Source: JBCDIQ01 sp039024295
GTDB lineage: Bacteria; Bacteroidota; Bacteroidia; J057
DNA: 7,358 nt
Assembly: GCA_039024295.1 (NCBI GenBank)
Contig: JBCDIQ010000308.1
Location: forward strand, 1-7,358
Direction of reading: 5' to 3'
This document shows, piece after piece, positions 7,111 through 7,358 of this stretch. Position 1 is the stretch's first letter, and each line of letters opens with the position of its first letter. The notes under the pieces are model-generated. The model had not been told where the DNA came from. It ran no database searches and worked only from the letters and a program-made list of their open reading frames with translations. Position numbers and translations under genes: made by a program.

Positions 7111-7358
7111 TGAATTAGGAGATGAGGAAGGTACTACAAGCTTAATGGTGCAAGGCAATATAAATATCCGGCGGGAAGCGGCATTTTCCCTTACAAAAAG
7201 GGCTAAATACTTACATTTCGAAATGAGGACTTATGTTATCAATGTCCTTCTCGTGATAGTTTGAGCACCTCCAAAGTCAACTTGGATAAATAAAGCAGTC
7301 ATTTTCGTCTTTTTTAGGCGTTTTTGATTACATACTGAAATTTTCTTGAATTTTTTTC
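7111..7358. promoter_or_regulatory. Non-coding region upstream of the first TPR kinase
   Basis: The region should hold the promoter and leader of the kinase that starts at 7110. No good TTG/TAnnTTTG pair was found on the minus strand; TATTTATATTG near 7155-7165 is A/T rich but lacks a properly spaced partner. On the plus strand TACATTTC (from 7212) resembles a -7 element, and it is followed by a 13-codon frame from ATG at 7223 that ends in TGA. A short inverted repeat, AGGAC/GTCCT (7226-7230 and 7244-7248), is too small to interpret. The last 50 bases are T-rich. No gene can be supported here. Confidence 0.4.

Noticed and set aside
7223..7264. 13-codon plus-strand frame (hydrophobic, starts MRTYVINV) after a TACATTTC element
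   Set aside because: It resembles the beginning of a signal peptide but stops at TGA after 13 codons. It is too short to support as a gene or leader peptide.
7300..7358. Possible terminator near CGTCTTTTTTAGGCG followed by T residues
   Set aside because: The stem would be four pairs including a G-T wobble; T-richness here is general rather than a specific tail.
1..7358. CRISPR array, tRNA, rRNA, insertion sequence or phage genes
   Set aside because: No regularly spaced DNA repeats, no cloverleaf-like or rRNA-like stretch, and no transposase or phage protein frames were seen. The 40-residue periodicity in the kinases is at protein level only.

Overview
The window looks like a piece of a Bacteroidota chromosome, probably a Saprospiria-type gliding marine or freshwater bacterium. 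The phylum call rests on a PorP/SprF-family protein, a PKD-repeat exported protein next to it, and periplasmic TPR-sensor histidine kinases. The class-level guess is inference. Start codons have no clear Shine-Dalgarno sequence, which is usual in this phylum.

Layout, right to left because almost everything is on the minus strand. A TPR sensor histidine kinase (7110 to 4984) is followed by a small, convergently oriented plus-strand gene for a 91-residue exported protein (4728-5003), whose last 20 bases overlap the kinase 3' end. An AT-rich spacer of about 300 bp (4429-4727) lies between this small gene and a second, paralogous TPR sensor kinase (4428 to 2365). A rho-independent terminator (2311-2340) closes the second kinase. 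After a further spacer come porP/sprF-like (2067 to 919) and, 32 bp downstream, a PKD-repeat exported protein (886 to beyond position 1) that is cut by the window edge.

How the parts may work together. The last two genes form an outer-membrane/cell-surface module: PorP/SprF proteins assist type IX secretion and anchoring of large PKD-type surface proteins. The two kinases share one architecture: signal peptide, seven TPRs phased at exactly 40 residues, one membrane segment, coiled coil, HisKA and HATPase_c. They appear to be duplicates. No response regulator or output domain is present, so their partners must lie elsewhere. The small exported protein between the two kinases is the least explained element. 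Whether it is a partner or ligand of the periplasmic TPR domains, or the leftover 5' end of a broken gene, cannot be decided from the sequence alone.
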